The notes below the pieces were generated by a model. That model was given only the letters and a program-made list of their open reading frames with translations, ran no database searches and was not told the DNA's origin. DNA of 64,000 nucleotides from Campylobacter sp. CCUG 57310 (lineage in GTDB: Bacteria; Campylobacterota; Campylobacteria; Campylobacterales; Campylobacteraceae). The position numbers and the translations under genes were made by a program. Numbering within the stretch: position 1 is the stretch's first letter; every line of letters starts with the position of its first letter. Location of the stretch: NCBI RefSeq assembly GCF_013201975.1, contig NZ_CP053845.1, positions 1,364,001 to 1,428,000 of the forward strand. Direction: 5' to 3'. Positions 55,921-64,000 of this stretch are shown here, piece after piece.

Positions 55921-55955
55921 GGTTTTTCTAAAAAAGAAGCGATTTTAGAAAAACC
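55921..55955. terminator. Strong hairpin in the gap before efp
   Basis: Thirteen-base perfect stem GGTTTTTCTAAAA / TTTTAGAAAAACC with a 9-nt loop. The rest of 55724-55972 is AT-rich DNA in which I see no gene. The hairpin could be a terminator for transcripts from either side or the 3' end of a small RNA. Confidence 0.5.
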
Positions 55956-55972
55956 AAATTATTTTAAGTGGT

Positions 55973-56005
55973 GCCTTTTGATAATTTTATAAAACACCAA
56001 AAGGC
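55973..56005 (-). terminator. Likely efp terminator hairpin
   Basis: Eight-base stem GCCTTTTG / CAAAAGGC with a 17-nt loop, 12 nt after the efp stop on the minus strand. The following U tract is weak. Confidence 0.45.
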
Positions 56006-56016
56006 TATTTGTAAAT

Positions 56017-56583
56017 TTATTTATTAGCTCGCTCGATATACTCGCCTCTAACGGTATCTACGCGGATAACTTCGCCTTCAAGCACGTGAAAAGGAATTTG
56101 CACCACAGCACCGCTTTCAAGCGTAGCAGGCTTCTTACCGCCTTGTGTATCTCCTTTGAAATTTGGTGGAGTTTCAACTATCTTTAGCTCAACTACTTGA
56201 GGAACTTCCACACCGATAGCCTTGCCGTTATGAAAGAGGATATCAACCATCATTCCGTCTATCATCCATTTTTTCACATCGCCCACATCATCATCGCTTA
56301 TAGCCACCTGCTCGTAAGTAGCGGTATCCATAAACTGGCAATACTCACCGTCGTCATAAAGATATTGCATCTGTTTTTCTTCCAAATTCGGCTGATCGGC
56401 TTTATCTCCGGCGTGAAATGTCTTTTCAAGTACTTTACCGTCTATAAACGACTTAATCTTGGCTCTTACAAAAGCAGCTCCCTTGCCCGGTTTTACGTGT
56501 TGATATTCGACCACTTTGTAAGGAATACCGTCTAATTCGATCTTTAAGCCCTTTTTTAAATCGCCCATTGAATATGTCGCCAT
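56017..56583 (-). CDS. efp: Elongation factor P
   Basis: 188 residues, typical EF-P length. The domain I loop has [20 protein letters not shown], where the Lys in KPGKG is the residue modified (beta-lysylated) in many bacteria. The C-terminal OB domains end with [14 protein letters not shown] relieves ribosome stalling at poly-proline. AAGGAG precedes the ATG. Confidence 0.96.
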   Translation of the reverse strand: MATYSMGDLKKGLKIELDGIPYKVVEYQHVKPGKGAAFVRAKIKSFIDGKVLEKTFHAGDKADQPNLEEKQMQYLYDDGEYCQFMDTATYEQVAISDDDVGDVKKWMIDGMMVDILFHNGKAIGVEVPQVVELKIVETPPNFKGDTQGGKKPATLESGAVVQIPFHVLEGEVIRVDTVRGEYIERANK

Positions 56584-56711
56584 AAATTCTCCTTATAAAT
56601 AAACTTGGCGATTATATCAAATTTACAATTATAAAATTATTATTTGAAGCGGAAATTTAGTAGTAAATTTTATAAATATAAAAAGCAAGAAGTGAAATTT
56701 AGCGCCAAATT

Positions 56712-56948
56712 TTAGTTCTGCTTGCTACCGAATTTAAATTTTCCTTCTTTTTTCTTACTGTGATCCATCTGAGAATAAATCTCTCTTGTTAGTTGCTCGC
56801 TAACACTTGGCTCATCCTCGGGCATTTTTTGAAATTTCTTTTTCTCGACTAAAATTTTCTCAAAATTTTGAGCACTTTTTTTACGCACTTCACTTTCGCA
56901 GCCCGCAAACAAAACCACCAAAAACGCAATGAAGAAAAATTTAATCAA
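56712..56948 (-). CDS. Small predicted lipoprotein
   Basis: 78 residues. MIKFFFIAFLVVLFAGC is a lipoprotein signal with lipobox LFAGC; the mature part is short, charged and probably disordered (KKKFQKMPEDEPSVSEQ). No known family. It follows serA's region in the same direction but is separated by a terminator, and it has no obvious partner. Confidence 0.65.
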   Translation of the reverse strand: MIKFFFIAFLVVLFAGCESEVRKKSAQNFEKILVEKKKFQKMPEDEPSVSEQLTREIYSQMDHSKKKEGKFKFGSKQN

Positions 56949-56974
56949 TAAAAGCCTTTAAATTTAAAATATAG

Positions 56975-56991
56975 CCCCTCCAAAAGAGGGG
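56975..56991 (-). terminator. Terminator of serA
   Basis: Six-base GC-rich stem CCCCTC / GAGGGG with a 5-nt loop, just after the serA stop on the minus strand and followed by a TATATTTTAAATTTAA stretch. Confidence 0.65.
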
Positions 56992-57000
56992 TTAAAACCA

Positions 57001-58578
57001 TCAAATAACAGCGTATTTTGCCCAAACGCAAACATCAAGCTCGTTAAGCTTGCCAAGAGTCTCTTTGGAAACTTTTTCATCCACAAGCACTACCGCAAGC
57101 GCAAATCCATGATCGTCGCGTCCAAGACGGAAGTCTGCGATATTTATCTTCTCTTCGGCTAAAATTGCACTTATCTTAGCAATAACGCCAGGAACGTCTG
57201 AGTTTTTAAAGATTATCATCTTGCCTTTTGGTTTAAAGTCGGTCTTAAAGCCATTGATATTTACTATGCGTTGCTCGGCTTCGTTAAATACCGTGCCGCT
57301 AACTGAAGTGATGCCTTGATCGGTGGTTATTTTAACGGTTATTTTATTTTTATATCCGCTCTCAGGCACGATAGTAGTGTCTGTTAAAATTCCTTTTTCA
57401 TCGGCGATAAATTGTGCATTTACATAGTTTATCTTATCCCCTAAACTCTCTTTTAAAACACCGACTATAGCAAACGTAAGCATTGATTTTATATAGTTGC
57501 CCACCTGCCCGTTAGCTTCAACCTTAATAGCCTTAACAGGAGCCTGAGTAAGCTGAGCTCCTAAAAACGACATCTTCGAGATAAGCTCGATATAGGGCTC
57601 CACAAAAGGCGGTAAGTCCTCTGTCTTGATAGGTAAATTTAAAGCGTTTGGATAGCTTATGCCTCTAGCTGCACTTATGGCTTGCTCGGCTGCGGCAACT
57701 GCGATATTGCTTTGAGATTCAAGAGTGTTTGCGCCAAGATGAGGGGTAACGCTTACATTTTCAAGATCAAGCAAAGGATGATCGGTAGCCGGCTCGCGAG
57801 AGAATACATCAATACCGGCAAAGGCTATCTTGCCGCTTTTTAGTCCGCTATAAAGCGCTTCTTCGTTGTAAAGTCCTCCACGAGCGCAGTTGATAAGCCG
57901 CACACCGTCTTTCATCTTCAAAATTTCATTTTCGCCGATGATATTTGCGGTTTCTTTCGTCTTTGGTGTGTGGATAGTGATAAAATCGCACGCTAAAATA
58001 TCATCAAAATCTCTTGTATAAACTCCGCCCATATCGGTTACTTTTGACGGATCGATATATGGATCGTAAGCTATGATCTTCATACCAAAAGACGCCGCTC
58101 TAATGGCAACTCTTGAGCCGATATTTCCAAATCCTATGACACCTAAAGTTTTATTAAAAAGCTCAACTCCATACCACTTCTCGCGCTTCCAAATTCTATC
58201 CATCTTAAGGTCGTTATGAGCATAAGGAAGGCTTCTTGCAGCGGCCAGCATATGAGCCATAGTTAGCTCAACTGCGGCTATCGTGTTTGCCGTAGGAACG
58301 TTCATAGCGATAATGCCTCGCTTCGAGCAACCGTCTATATCGACATTATCTACACCAACCCCTGCTCTAACGAGAGCTTTTAAATTTTTAGCAGCATTTA
58401 AAAATTTCTCATCAATCTCCGTTGAGCTTCTAGTAATAGCCACATCGGCTTCGCCAATGATATTTAAAAGTTCATCTTTTGGCACCGAAGTAGCATCTAT
58501 TACTTTTATATTTTCTTCTCGGTTTAAAATTTCAAAACCTATTTTATGAATAGCGTCGCATACAATTATCGTTTTCAT
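57001..58578 (-). CDS. serA: D-3-phosphoglycerate dehydrogenase
   Basis: 525 residues, long-form SerA. The NAD-binding site is GVIGFGNIGSRVAIRAASFG, with catalytic residues in NCARGGLYNEEAL (Arg), VFSREPATDHPLLDL (Glu) and VTPHLGANTLESQ (His). An intervening ASB domain and a C-terminal ACT domain (GVIAKISAILAEEKINIADF) follow. It makes 3-phosphohydroxypyruvate, the first step of serine synthesis. It overlaps the upstream small membrane protein by 4 nt and follows rpsA, so the three form an operon. Confidence 0.95.
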   Translation of the reverse strand: MKTIIVCDAIHKIGFEILNREENIKVIDATSVPKDELLNIIGEADVAITRSSTEIDEKFLNAAKNLKALVRAGVGVDNVDIDGCSKRGIIAMNVPTANTIAAVELTMAHMLAAARSLPYAHNDLKMDRIWKREKWYGVELFNKTLGVIGFGNIGSRVAIRAASFGMKIIAYDPYIDPSKVTDMGGVYTRDFDDILACDFITIHTPKTKETANIIGENEILKMKDGVRLINCARGGLYNEEALYSGLKSGKIAFAGIDVFSREPATDHPLLDLENVSVTPHLGANTLESQSNIAVAAAEQAISAARGISYPNALNLPIKTEDLPPFVEPYIELISKMSFLGAQLTQAPVKAIKVEANGQVGNYIKSMLTFAIVGVLKESLGDKINYVNAQFIADEKGILTDTTIVPESGYKNKITVKITTDQGITSVSGTVFNEAEQRIVNINGFKTDFKPKGKMIIFKNSDVPGVIAKISAILAEEKINIADFRLGRDDHGFALAVVLVDEKVSKETLGKLNELDVCVWAKYAVI

Positions 58579-59057
58579 AATCTGATCTCCTTTATGCTTG
58601 AGTGTATATCGTAAGTTTTAAGTTCGTTTATAACGTGGTTTAAGACATCTTTATCTTGTGTGTTTAGATAGATTAAATTTGTTGAATTTTGCTTGACTAT
58701 ACTAAAATCAACCGAGACGCTATCAAGAGTTTGGCTAAGACAAAACATAGAGTATATATCGTCTTTATCGATAATCAGTTGATATACACTCTTGGTTTTA
58801 GGAATTGCTTTGTCTTTAAACTCTATAAATATCTCGTTAGTCGCTAAAATATACTCTTTTTGAGGCAAATTTGCAAGCTCATTCACCCACAAATTTACCT
58901 GTTTATTCTCATTTTTTATCTCTGTTTGCTGAATTGTTTCGTTACTCAAATCGCCTTGAGCCAAATTTGCATTTGCATACCTCCAAAGCATAAAGCCCGA
59001 AGCGCAAACAAAAATCAACAAGCAGACGACGACAAAGGCAAACAGATGCCGTTTCAT
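58575..59057 (-). CDS. Conserved membrane-anchored protein of unknown function
   Basis: 160 residues with one N-terminal TM segment (FAFVVVCLLIFVCASGFMLW) and a periplasmic domain of ~130 residues (VNLWVNELANLPQKEYILAT, then SVDFSIVKQNSTNLIYLNTQ). No recognised domain. It sits between rpsA and serA in the same order I recall from C. jejuni, which supports a real gene, but not a function. Confidence 0.75.
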   Translation of the reverse strand: MKRHLFAFVVVCLLIFVCASGFMLWRYANANLAQGDLSNETIQQTEIKNENKQVNLWVNELANLPQKEYILATNEIFIEFKDKAIPKTKSVYQLIIDKDDIYSMFCLSQTLDSVSVDFSIVKQNSTNLIYLNTQDKDVLNHVINELKTYDIHSSIKEIRL

Positions 59058-59063
59058 TTAAAT

Positions 59064-60737
59064 TTACGACAATTGTTCTTTAATGATATCGCCCAAAGTT
59101 ACCTTGTCATCGCTATTTATCTCATTTAGCACTTCGCGCTCTTTTTGCTTAGCAAGACGTCTGATACTTAGGCGAATTCTATTCTTTTTCTCGTCGATAA
59201 ATGCGATTGCAGCTTCGATATTATCGTTGATATTAAGCTCTTCGGCTTTTACATTGCCCATATCTTCTTTACGAATAAGAGCATCGATATTATCGCCAAG
59301 CTCTACAAAAATTCCAAATTCTTTAATATCGCGAATTTTGCCGGTCACGATATCGCCGACATTGTATTTTTTAGCGTATTCTTGAACAGGACTTTGCTTT
59401 AGATCTTTTAAGCTAAGCGAAATTTTTTGCTCGGTATTGTCGATCTTAACGATCTTAACTTCAATCTCATCGCCAACTTTAAACATATCTTTGCACTTAT
59501 CATTTCTGTCCCATGAAGCATCTTCGTTGTGAAGCAATCCTTCAACCGCTCCTATCTTAATAAACGCTCCAAAATTTGTAACCGTAGTAACGGTACCTTT
59601 TACCACATCGCCTTCTTTAAATTTAGCCTTAAATTCATCAAAAGGTTTTGGCAAAAGATTTTTTAAACTTACTCTTAAACGGCGATCTTTTACGTCTATT
59701 TCGATAACTTCGACATCAAGCTCTTCGCCCTCGCTTATATGATCTTTTGGATTTTTGATATTTTTATCCCACGAAATTTCAGAGATGTGCAAAAAGCCCT
59801 CTATGTCATTTCCAAGATCAACGAACGCGCCGTATGGTTCGATATTGCTAACGATTACTTTTATAGTATCGCCGACTTCCAGTCCATCTTTGATCTCGTC
59901 CCAAGGATCAGGCATTGCGGCTTTAATCGATAAAGAAAGATGTTTTTTGTCATCATCGTATTTGATAACTTTAACTAAAACCTTATCGCCTTCTTGATAA
60001 AGCGAACCCGGATTTACGGGACCTTTGTAGCTGATTTCGCTATAATGAACAAGTCCATCGACTCCACCGACATCAACAAACATACCGTAAGTCGTGATCT
60101 TTTTAACCGTTCCTTCTATAACTTCCAGATTATCTACTATTGAGGAGATGGCCTCTTTTTTCTTGCGACGATTCTCGTCAAGTATTCTCTTTCTTGAAAC
60201 GACTATGCTTTGCTCTTCTTTGTCAACTTTAATAACTTTTACTTTGTAAGTTTTTCCTATGATTGAGCCGGCATCTTTAAAGCCGCTTTGGGATTTCGGC
60301 AAGAAAAATTCTATACCGTCGTTATTTTGAGCTACGAAACCGCCTTTGTTCTTACTTACGATTTTTACATCAAAAACATCTTCGCTATCTTCATTGTAAG
60401 CATCTATATAAGCTTTAACCTTCTCTTTTCTTAAAGCTTTTTTATGAGAAACTATAGGCCTTCCGCCTCTTGAACCAGTAATCGCAACTTTTAACGTATC
60501 GCCGACATTAAATTTAAGATTTCCATCCTCATCGCTAATCTCAGTGATATTTAAAATACCCTCTGATTTTTTACCGACATTGACAAAAACCTCATCGCCT
60601 TTTATATCAACGATAATTCCGTCGCTATCTTCTTCGGTCTTTTTAAAAGACTCCTCTAACATCGCAGCAAAGTCTATATCTTCGATATCTTCATCCTTTG
60701 CCTTATTTATTTGAACATTTTTGTTCACCTCAGCCAT
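59064..60737 (-). CDS. rpsA: 30S ribosomal protein S1
   Basis: 557 residues with six S1/OB repeats. The repeats are seen as VKGDEVFVNVGKKSEGIL, then GGFVAQNNDGIEFFL, GMFVDVGGVDGLVHYSEIS, GAFVDLGNDIEGFLHISEI, GAFIKIGAVEGLLHNEDAS and GIFVELGDNIDALIRKED. S1 binds mRNA and helps start translation. The ATG at 60737 is preceded by an AAAGGA-like site. A -10 box is at 60792-60797. Confidence 0.95.
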   Translation of the reverse strand: MAEVNKNVQINKAKDEDIEDIDFAAMLEESFKKTEEDSDGIIVDIKGDEVFVNVGKKSEGILNITEISDEDGNLKFNVGDTLKVAITGSRGGRPIVSHKKALRKEKVKAYIDAYNEDSEDVFDVKIVSKNKGGFVAQNNDGIEFFLPKSQSGFKDAGSIIGKTYKVKVIKVDKEEQSIVVSRKRILDENRRKKKEAISSIVDNLEVIEGTVKKITTYGMFVDVGGVDGLVHYSEISYKGPVNPGSLYQEGDKVLVKVIKYDDDKKHLSLSIKAAMPDPWDEIKDGLEVGDTIKVIVSNIEPYGAFVDLGNDIEGFLHISEISWDKNIKNPKDHISEGEELDVEVIEIDVKDRRLRVSLKNLLPKPFDEFKAKFKEGDVVKGTVTTVTNFGAFIKIGAVEGLLHNEDASWDRNDKCKDMFKVGDEIEVKIVKIDNTEQKISLSLKDLKQSPVQEYAKKYNVGDIVTGKIRDIKEFGIFVELGDNIDALIRKEDMGNVKAEELNINDNIEAAIAFIDEKKNRIRLSIRRLAKQKEREVLNEINSDDKVTLGDIIKEQLS

Positions 60738-60791
60738 CTTGGTCCTTTTGAGTATATTTTATCTGCGCCTGCAAGAGGGCAAATTGAATTT

Positions 60792-60797
60792 ATTATA
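60792..60797 (-). promoter_or_regulatory. Predicted -10 box of rpsA
   Basis: TATAAT on the minus strand 55 nt before the rpsA ATG, giving a leader of roughly 45 nt. The Campylobacter-type AT-rich upstream region follows. Confidence 0.45.
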
Positions 60798-60823
60798 CTT
60801 AAAATATCTTATTTGCAGATTAA

Positions 60824-60914
60824 CTATCTGAATTTTGGGTACAAATTTCAATTTAAATCTAAAATTTAATTTCAAATTTTCACAAATTTTAATTTCGTTT
60901 TAAAATTCAGATAG
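60824..60914. repeat. Long-armed inverted repeat between ispH and rpsA
   Basis: CTATCTGAATTTT (60824-60836) and AAAATTCAGATAG (60902-60914) are perfect 13-base reverse complements 65 nt apart, in the 185-nt gap that carries the end of ispH transcription and the rpsA promoter. It could fold as an extended hairpin or bind a regulator. Confidence 0.4.
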
Positions 60915-60922
60915 CATAAATT

Positions 60923-61756
60923 TTAATCAGGCTTTAGCTCTTTAATTTTATTTATAACATCTTGGATAATCCAATCAGGAGTGCTTGCTCCCGCGCTTAT
61001 TCCGCAATGATTTTTCCCTTCAAACCATGCGCCTTCAAGCTCGCTTTCATTTTCTATGAGGTAGCTATCGTCGCAAAAATTTTTAGATATCAGATAAAGC
61101 TGTTTTGTGTTTGAAGAATTTTTTCCACCTATTATAACCATAACATCGGCTTTTTGAGCTAAATCCTTCACAGCTTCTTGATTTTCAAGAGTAGCGTTGC
61201 AAATAGTATTAAAGACCCTTACTTCTTTAGTTTTTAACATTAAACAATTTACAATCTGCATAAGTTTTTCGACTTTACGAGTAGTTTGGCTTACCACGGC
61301 AACTTTTTGAGATAGTTTTATGCCTTCTAGCTCGCTCTCTTCAAGTATCACATAAACCTTGCCTGTAGCGTATGATTTGACACCTTTAACTTCAGGGTGA
61401 TTTTCATCGCCAAAGATAACGATATCATAGCCTTCTTTACTCATCTTTTCACAAATTTGCTGAGGCTTCGTCACAAAGGGACAGGTGGCGTCTATAACAT
61501 TTACGTTACTGCTTTTAAGCCTTGCAAGATCGGTTTTGGTTATACCGTGAGTACGGATTATAGCCTTTTTTTCTTCGCTTAGCTCCTCAATTCCCTGCAA
61601 AGTTTTAACGTTAAAATTGAGTTTTAATCTATTTATCTCTTCGTTATTGTGTATAAGAGGTCCTATGGTTGCCGCATCTTTAGCGTTTTCAGCGATCTTT
61701 ATCGCTCGCTTAACTCCAAAACAAAATCCGTAACTACTAGCAAGCTCAATCTTCAA
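60923..61756 (-). CDS. ispH: 4-hydroxy-3-methylbut-2-enyl diphosphate reductase
   Basis: 277 residues. The three iron-sulfur Cys are visible: GFCFGVKRAI, VIDATCPFVTK and FNTICNATLENQ. IRTHGITKTDLARL and the GKNSSNTKQLYLIS nucleotide segment match IspH/LytB. It makes IPP and DMAPP from HMBPP, the last MEP-pathway step. The start is taken as the TTG at 61756 (MKIELASSYG), the family's usual N-terminus, with GGAG 6 nt upstream. It overlaps the end of aroA. Confidence 0.93.
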   Translation of the reverse strand: MKIELASSYGFCFGVKRAIKIAENAKDAATIGPLIHNNEEINRLKLNFNVKTLQGIEELSEEKKAIIRTHGITKTDLARLKSSNVNVIDATCPFVTKPQQICEKMSKEGYDIVIFGDENHPEVKGVKSYATGKVYVILEESELEGIKLSQKVAVVSQTTRKVEKLMQIVNCLMLKTKEVRVFNTICNATLENQEAVKDLAQKADVMVIIGGKNSSNTKQLYLISKNFCDDSYLIENESELEGAWFEGKNHCGISAGASTPDWIIQDVINKIKELKPD

Positions 61757-63020
61757 CGCTAGCTCCAAGCTCTCTTAATATAGAGCCGAATTTCGGAAAA
61801 GAGGTAGATATAAATTCGCTCTTTTCGATCACCATTCCGCATTTAAGACCTAAAATAGCAAAGCTCATAGCCATACGATGATCGCCGTGGCTATCTATGA
61901 TCGCACTATTTGCCTGCGCACCCTTGACGCTAAAACCGTCTTCAAATTCACTCACTTCAAGCCCGCACTTCTTAAGTCCTTCAACCATAACGGCGATCCT
62001 ATCGCTCTCTTTTACTCTAAGCTCTTTTGCATTTCTTATGACGCTTACTCCGCTTGCATTGGCAAAAGCCACGGCAAGAGCCGGCACTTCATCAATAAGC
62101 CAAGAGATATTTTCGCTTACTTCAACGGCTTTAAGAGGAGCGTATCTTATCTCGATCTCGCCTATGCTCTCGTATTCGCTGCTGGTCTCTTTAAATTTTA
62201 TATCTGCACCCATTTTTTCAAGTACCCTGTAAGCCTCTATACGGGTTTTATTTAAAAGCATATTTTTAAGCACTAAGTGTGAATTTGGAATGATCGCCGC
62301 CGCAACCGCAAAGAAAAATGCAGAGCTTGGATCGTTTGGTACAAAAATTTCAAGAGGCTTAAGAGGATTTTGCATCGGTTTTATAGATACTTCCGTGCCG
62401 TTTCGCTCTATTTGCGCACCCATTCCTTTTAGCATTCTTTCAGTATGATCTCGGCTTAACTCAGGCTCATTTATCATGCATCCGTTTGATTTAAGACCCG
62501 CTAAAAGCAAAGCGGACTTAACCTGGGCCGAGGCTATTTTACTATCAAATTTAAAATACTCAAGCTTGCTTCCTCGTATCGCAAGCGGTGCTCTATCGCC
62601 GTTATTTGCGCCGTCTATCTTGGCTCCCACACCAACAAGAGGCTTTGCGATCCTTGCCATCGGGCGGCGGTTTAGATATTCATCTCCGCTTAGCACGAAA
62701 AATCCTTCGCTTGCAGCTAAAAATCCCATAAGCAGTCTCATCGCCGTGCCAGAATTTCCGCACTCAAGCACGACTTCGGGCTCTTTTAAATTTTTAGGCG
62801 GGATTATCGTTAGCTCATCATCAGTTTGGGAAATTTCAGCCCCCAAAAACTTGACAATATTTAAAGTATTTAGAGTATCTTCCGCTTTCAGATAGTTTTT
62901 TATGCGAGAAGGCTTATCAGAAAGCAACGAAAATATCGCACACCTATGAGATATCGATTTATCAGGAGCGATAACCTCTAATTTTGCATCTATCCTGTCT
63001 CTTAAAGCAAAAATTTTCAT
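61746..63020 (-). CDS. aroA: 3-phosphoshikimate 1-carboxyvinyltransferase (EPSP synthase)
   Basis: 424 residues. PDKSISHRCAIF at the N-terminus, ECGNSGTAMRLLMG, SAQVKSALLLAGL, RDHTERMLKGMGA, and the C-terminal DSHGDHRMAMSFAILGL match AroA. It adds PEP to shikimate-3-phosphate in chorismate synthesis. The gene overlaps pheT by 4 nt and ispH by 11 nt; the pheT-aroA-ispH-rpsA order is a known epsilonproteobacterial run. Confidence 0.95.
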   Translation of the reverse strand: MKIFALRDRIDAKLEVIAPDKSISHRCAIFSLLSDKPSRIKNYLKAEDTLNTLNIVKFLGAEISQTDDELTIIPPKNLKEPEVVLECGNSGTAMRLLMGFLAASEGFFVLSGDEYLNRRPMARIAKPLVGVGAKIDGANNGDRAPLAIRGSKLEYFKFDSKIASAQVKSALLLAGLKSNGCMINEPELSRDHTERMLKGMGAQIERNGTEVSIKPMQNPLKPLEIFVPNDPSSAFFFAVAAAIIPNSHLVLKNMLLNKTRIEAYRVLEKMGADIKFKETSSEYESIGEIEIRYAPLKAVEVSENISWLIDEVPALAVAFANASGVSVIRNAKELRVKESDRIAVMVEGLKKCGLEVSEFEDGFSVKGAQANSAIIDSHGDHRMAMSFAILGLKCGMVIEKSEFISTSFPKFGSILRELGASVED

Positions 63021-64000
63021 CTTATCGTAATACCTAAATTCGTATTTAATGCGCTTAAAATTTTATCCATTATAAGCGCGATATCATCGTCCTCAAGCGT
63101 CTTTTGATCATCTTGAAACGTAAATTTGACCGTTAAACTGGAATTTGATCCTAAATTTTTATCTCTATAAATATCAACAGGTAAAAATTCTTTTAGGCAC
63201 TCGATGTTAAGAGCTTTTATACACTCTTTTATCTTTTCAAATCTCATATCTTCAGGCACGATAAGGCTTAAGTCCCTACTTATCGCAGGAAATTTAGAAT
63301 AAGCCTTCGCTACCGTTTTTTTGCATTTTAGCTTATCAAATTCCACTTCACATAGATATGTTTTTGGCAAGTCACGACTGTTTTCAACTCTTATATCAAC
63401 TCTGCCGATGTATCCTACGCAAATATCGTTTTGATAAATTTTAGCCTGCTCAAATTCGCTTAGATAGCCCACATCACCGCTTGGCTTAAGCTCAAAATCA
63501 CCGATTATATTTTTAATGGCTAACGCAAAACTTAAGAAGTCAATCTCGGCAGGCTTTGCGGAATTTAGCAAAGTAGGCTCCTTAACAAGTCCGCTTGCGA
63601 TAAAGCCAAATCTCTGTGCCTGATCGCCGTTTTCGTTAAATACGCTACCAAATTCAAAAATTTTAACTGATTTTTTATAATTTTTGATATTTCTCTCGGC
63701 AGATTTTAAAAGATGATTTATAAGAGTCGGTCTAAGCGTATTTAACTCGCTTGTAATAGGGTTTGCAAGCTCAGCCTTGCAAGGCTTAAACCCAAGCTCG
63801 CTTAATTCTTTTGCATCATCAAAGACATAGTGAACCGATTCAAAAAACCCAACATCAGCAGCTTTTCGCCTTAAATTAAGAGCTCGTTTGTAGTCTTTGT
63901 AAGTATCATTTATCCTGCTTTGCTCACTGAATTTAAGAGGTTTTGAAGCTATGTTATCAATACCTATCATTCGCACTATCTCTTCGCAAACATCTTGTAA
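63017..64000 (-). CDS. pheT: Phenylalanyl-tRNA synthetase beta subunit (5' end outside window)
   Basis: Only the C-terminal ~327 codons are in the window. The visible part includes the catalytic-like core with GFFESVHYVFDDAKELSELG, NPITSELNTLRPTLINHLLK, the B5-like region before it, and the C-terminal ferredoxin-like anticodon-binding domain (YSKFPAISRDLSLIVPEDMR). The window edge cuts the gene; codons before residue 1 of the partial frame are open. It forms PheRS with PheS, coded outside the window. Confidence 0.93.
   Translation of the reverse strand, partial: LQDVCEEIVRMIGIDNIASKPLKFSEQSRINDTYKDYKRALNLRRKAADVGFFESVHYVFDDAKELSELGFKPCKAELANPITSELNTLRPTLINHLLKSAERNIKNYKKSVKIFEFGSVFNENGDQAQRFGFIASGLVKEPTLLNSAKPAEIDFLSFALAIKNIIGDFELKPSGDVGYLSEFEQAKIYQNDICVGYIGRVDIRVENSRDLPKTYLCEVEFDKLKCKKTVAKAYSKFPAISRDLSLIVPEDMRFEKIKECIKALNIECLKEFLPVDIYRDKNLGSNSSLTVKFTFQDDQKTLEDDDIALIMDKILSALNTNLGITIR

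Overview
The window looks like a chromosomal segment of a Campylobacter of the non-jejuni type. The DNA is AT-rich and full of AAATTT-like words. The gene order mnmC-amiA-nitronate monooxygenase-tyrS-spoT-rpoZ-pyrH-envC-like-ftsX-ftsE-trmB-flpA-rluD/rodA is the one I recall from Campylobacter jejuni, and so are the blocks class V aminotransferase/DUF234/flgS and serA-small membrane protein-rpsA-ispH-aroA-pheT. I cannot name the species from the sequence alone.

Layout. (1) 1-17.3 kb: conserved core. A tightly packed, mostly overlapping minus-strand run carries translation (tyrS, trmB, mnmC, rluD), the stringent response (spoT, rpoZ), pyrH, and a cell-separation set (ftsE, ftsX, an EnvC-like degenerate LytM protein, and an AmiA-type amidase), plus a FlpA-like fibronectin-binding lipoprotein. 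rodA is divergent. A PhnA-like mini-protein and an aldehyde dehydrogenase follow. (2) 17.45-37.6 kb: an accessory island. Its right edge is a tRNA-Met gene (37524-37600, minus). Its left edge is a degenerate 27-nt copy of that tRNA's 3' end (17451-17477). Three related repeat blocks (about 17.53, 27.83 and 37.35 kb) split it into two modules. Module 1 holds a RelB/YoeB-type toxin-antitoxin pair whose toxin has a nonsense mutation, and a complete iron-siderophore uptake locus resembling fyuA-ybtA-ybtP-ybtQ-ybtX (AraC regulator, TonB receptor, two ABC exporter-type importers, MFS protein) plus a methyltransferase, with no siderophore synthesis genes. Module 2 holds HicAB, a RelB/YoeB/GNAT operon, a defence-like cassette (C5 DNA methyltransferase, a protein with two GHKL ATPase domains, a receiver-like protein, a Vsr-type endonuclease), an alpha/beta hydrolase, and debris including a Mu-phage DUF3164 pseudogene. 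Homopolymer frameshifts break the methyltransferase and the receiver-like gene. No integrase gene is visible. (3) 37.7-64 kb: core again. It contains SseB-like and DUF2130 proteins, putP, an amino-acid ABC importer, thiD-thiE, a class V aminotransferase, a DUF234 protein with no normal start codon, flgS, a cysteine hydrolase, a GNAT pseudogene, dnaE, a GluQ-RS-like synthetase, an RRM protein, DJ-1/PfpI, efp, serA, rpsA, ispH, aroA and the end of pheT.

The most notable single gene is a small unannotated-looking ORF at 55430-55678. It is readable only if its in-frame TGA is selenocysteine: it has the CxxU motif of the SelW/Rdx family and a short hairpin directly after the TGA. The most system-like locus is the 30.5-35.4 kb cassette, where a DNA methyltransferase and a Vsr-like nuclease flank two proteins with two-component-like and MORC-like ATPase features.
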